A stretch of DNA of 64,000 nucleotides from JASEGV01 sp947085405 (GTDB lineage: Bacteria > Bacteroidota > Ignavibacteria > UBA10030 > BY39): the NCBI GenBank assembly GCA_947085405.1, contig CAMTWO010000027.1, positions 1 to 64,000 on the forward strand, in the 5' to 3' direction. The notes under the pieces were generated by a model. That model had not been told where the DNA came from. It made no database searches and saw only the letters and a program-made list of their open reading frames with translations. Positions 63,478 to 64,000 of the stretch are shown piece after piece (position 1 is the stretch's first letter; the number at the start of each line of letters is the position of its first letter). The position numbers were made by a program, and so were the translations under genes.

Positions 63478-63607
63478 TCCCGCTCGCTAATCATTTTCAC
63501 GATTGAGAGGGATCCGTTCCAAAGGAATCCCTTTGGGACAATTTGAATATCACTTAACCGCACTTCGTTTGTTAAGTGTTTTCAAATTGGGACTGCGCTA
63601 CGCCCCG
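63478..63607 (-). pseudogene. tRNA-Pro 5'-end relic with hairpin element in the D loop
   Basis: CGGGGCGTAGCGCAG (63607-63593) is identical to the first 15 bases of the tRNA-Pro. About 115 bases of hairpins follow (63478-63592, ends TCCC/GGGA, including an arm CAATTTGAA...TTCAAATTG and TCCAAAGG...CCTTTGGGA). The reading then resumes with CCCGGC, as the tRNA D loop does, before diverging. The insertion is in the D loop. Confidence 0.75.
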
Positions 63608-63716
63608 AGAATAAAAATCTAATTTCAATCCGCTTATGGCGGACTAAATTCTAATTATAAAAAAATAGAGCTGTAAAAAACCGTTCAAAGATACTAAACA
63701 ATCTCCGAAAAAACAA

Positions 63717-64000
63717 CTATCCGGAAATATTTCCAAAATAACTAATTATTTCTTTGCTAATCCGGTTAAAATCAACTTCGGTACTCAATTCAAACCACTT
63801 TATCCGTTCATCACGCCTGAACCAGGTCAGTTGTCGTTTCGCATACCTTCGGGAATTTCGTTTGATTAATTCGACCATATAATCATAACTGATTTTACCT
63901 TCGAAAAATTGAAATACTTCCTGATAACCAACAGTTCGTAACGAAGTAATTTTTGTTGAATATCCTTTCTCGACTAAAGATTTGACCTCATTCAACAAGC
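63717..64000 (-). CDS. miaA: tRNA dimethylallyltransferase, C-terminal part (5' end beyond window)
   Basis: About 94 residues are visible. MLNEVKSLVEKGYS, LRTVGYQEVFQFFEGKISYD and the family signature NSRRYAKRQLTWFRRDERIKWFEL identify the C-terminal end of MiaA, which adds the isopentenyl group to A37 of tRNAs reading UNN codons. The Met seen first is internal; the gene runs off the right edge. The 100-base gap before the tRNA relics (63608-63716) holds a small hairpin (TCCGCTTATGGCGGA) and no gene. Confidence 0.9.
   Translation of the reverse strand, partial: LLNEVKSLVEKGYSTKITSLRTVGYQEVFQFFEGKISYDYMVELIKRNSRRYAKRQLTWFRRDERIKWFELSTEVDFNRISKEIISYFGNISG

Noticed and set aside
63273..63563. 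96-residue minus-strand reading frame across the tRNA-Pro
   Set aside because: It is the translation of the tRNA and its relics; the peptide with DQEVASSNLAAPT is a well-known false translation of tRNA DNA.

Overview
The window is AT-rich bacterial chromosome, almost all read on the minus strand. It looks like a member of the Bacteroidota/Chlorobiota group, most likely an Ignavibacteria-like lineage. The evidence is two proteins with type IX secretion sorting tails (YPNPFNP motif), a PorV/PorQ-like barrel, a carboxypeptidase-regulatory-like TonB receptor, a Bacteroidota-type GIY-YIG protein and a four-helix-bundle S23 protein. Seven predicted promoters share a TTG-type -35 and a TATATT -10, six of them with a 17-bp spacer, rather than the Bacteroides-type -33/-7 pattern. 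The assignment rests on gene content read by eye; no search was run.

Layout, left to right. 1-4.8 kb: tail of a complex I operon (nuoJKLM) followed, unusually, by an Mrp antiporter subunit E gene where nuoN would be expected. 4.9-6.2 kb: dinD and the wreck of an IS200-like transposase with palindromes. 6.2-10.6 kb: zinc-ribbon protein, small barrel, NatAB-type ABC exporter, asnS. 10.7-19.1 kb: one tightly packed envelope operon (TPR protein, barrel, ExbB, ExbD, TonB, double OmpA-domain protein). 19.4-20.9 kb: HinfI-like restriction-modification pair. 20.9-26.9 kb: nadA, deoxynucleoside kinase, folK, folB, glnS, gltX. 27.0-28.1 kb: tRNA-Ser(GCU), a GIY-YIG nuclease gene, a half tRNA-Ser relic and a RelE-type toxin-antitoxin pair. 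28.3-39.5 kb: a six-gene surface/secretion operon. 39.6-46.2 kb: LysM transglycosylase, acyl-CoA carboxylase, S23 protein, mnmA, S1/P1 nuclease. 46.4-52.4 kb: accessory region with a type IIG relic, RhuM protein, broken adenine methylase, a large PIN-domain protein and a glycosyltransferase on what looks like an integron-type cassette with an attC-like site. 52.6-63 kb: trmH-family gene, AlbA-domain regulator, mtgA, ruvX, rel/spoT, a DUF4143 ATPase, upp, a CoA-disulfide-reductase-like flavoprotein, der and a response regulator. 63.0-64.0 kb: tRNA-Pro(CGG) surrounded by tRNA relics, then the end of miaA.

The most striking signal is one architecture that recurs at three unrelated housekeeping genes. 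At tRNA-Ser, the trmH-family gene and rel/spoT there is a truncated 5' copy of the gene in the upstream position, then one cargo gene, then a complete copy of the gene. In the two protein-coding cases the shared part encodes identical protein, although the DNA differs at several silent sites. The copies therefore diverged as working genes before being brought together. This suggests cargo units that carry a replacement 5' end (and sometimes a promoter) and integrate by recombination into essential genes.

A second signal is a family of short perfect hairpins, mostly with three-base loops. They sit alone or in strings, and in all four tRNA relics they lie inside the D or T loop, sometimes with base-exact restoration of the loop on both sides. 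One such hairpin in folK has further hairpins inside its own loop. Together these suggest elements that enter at hairpin loops.
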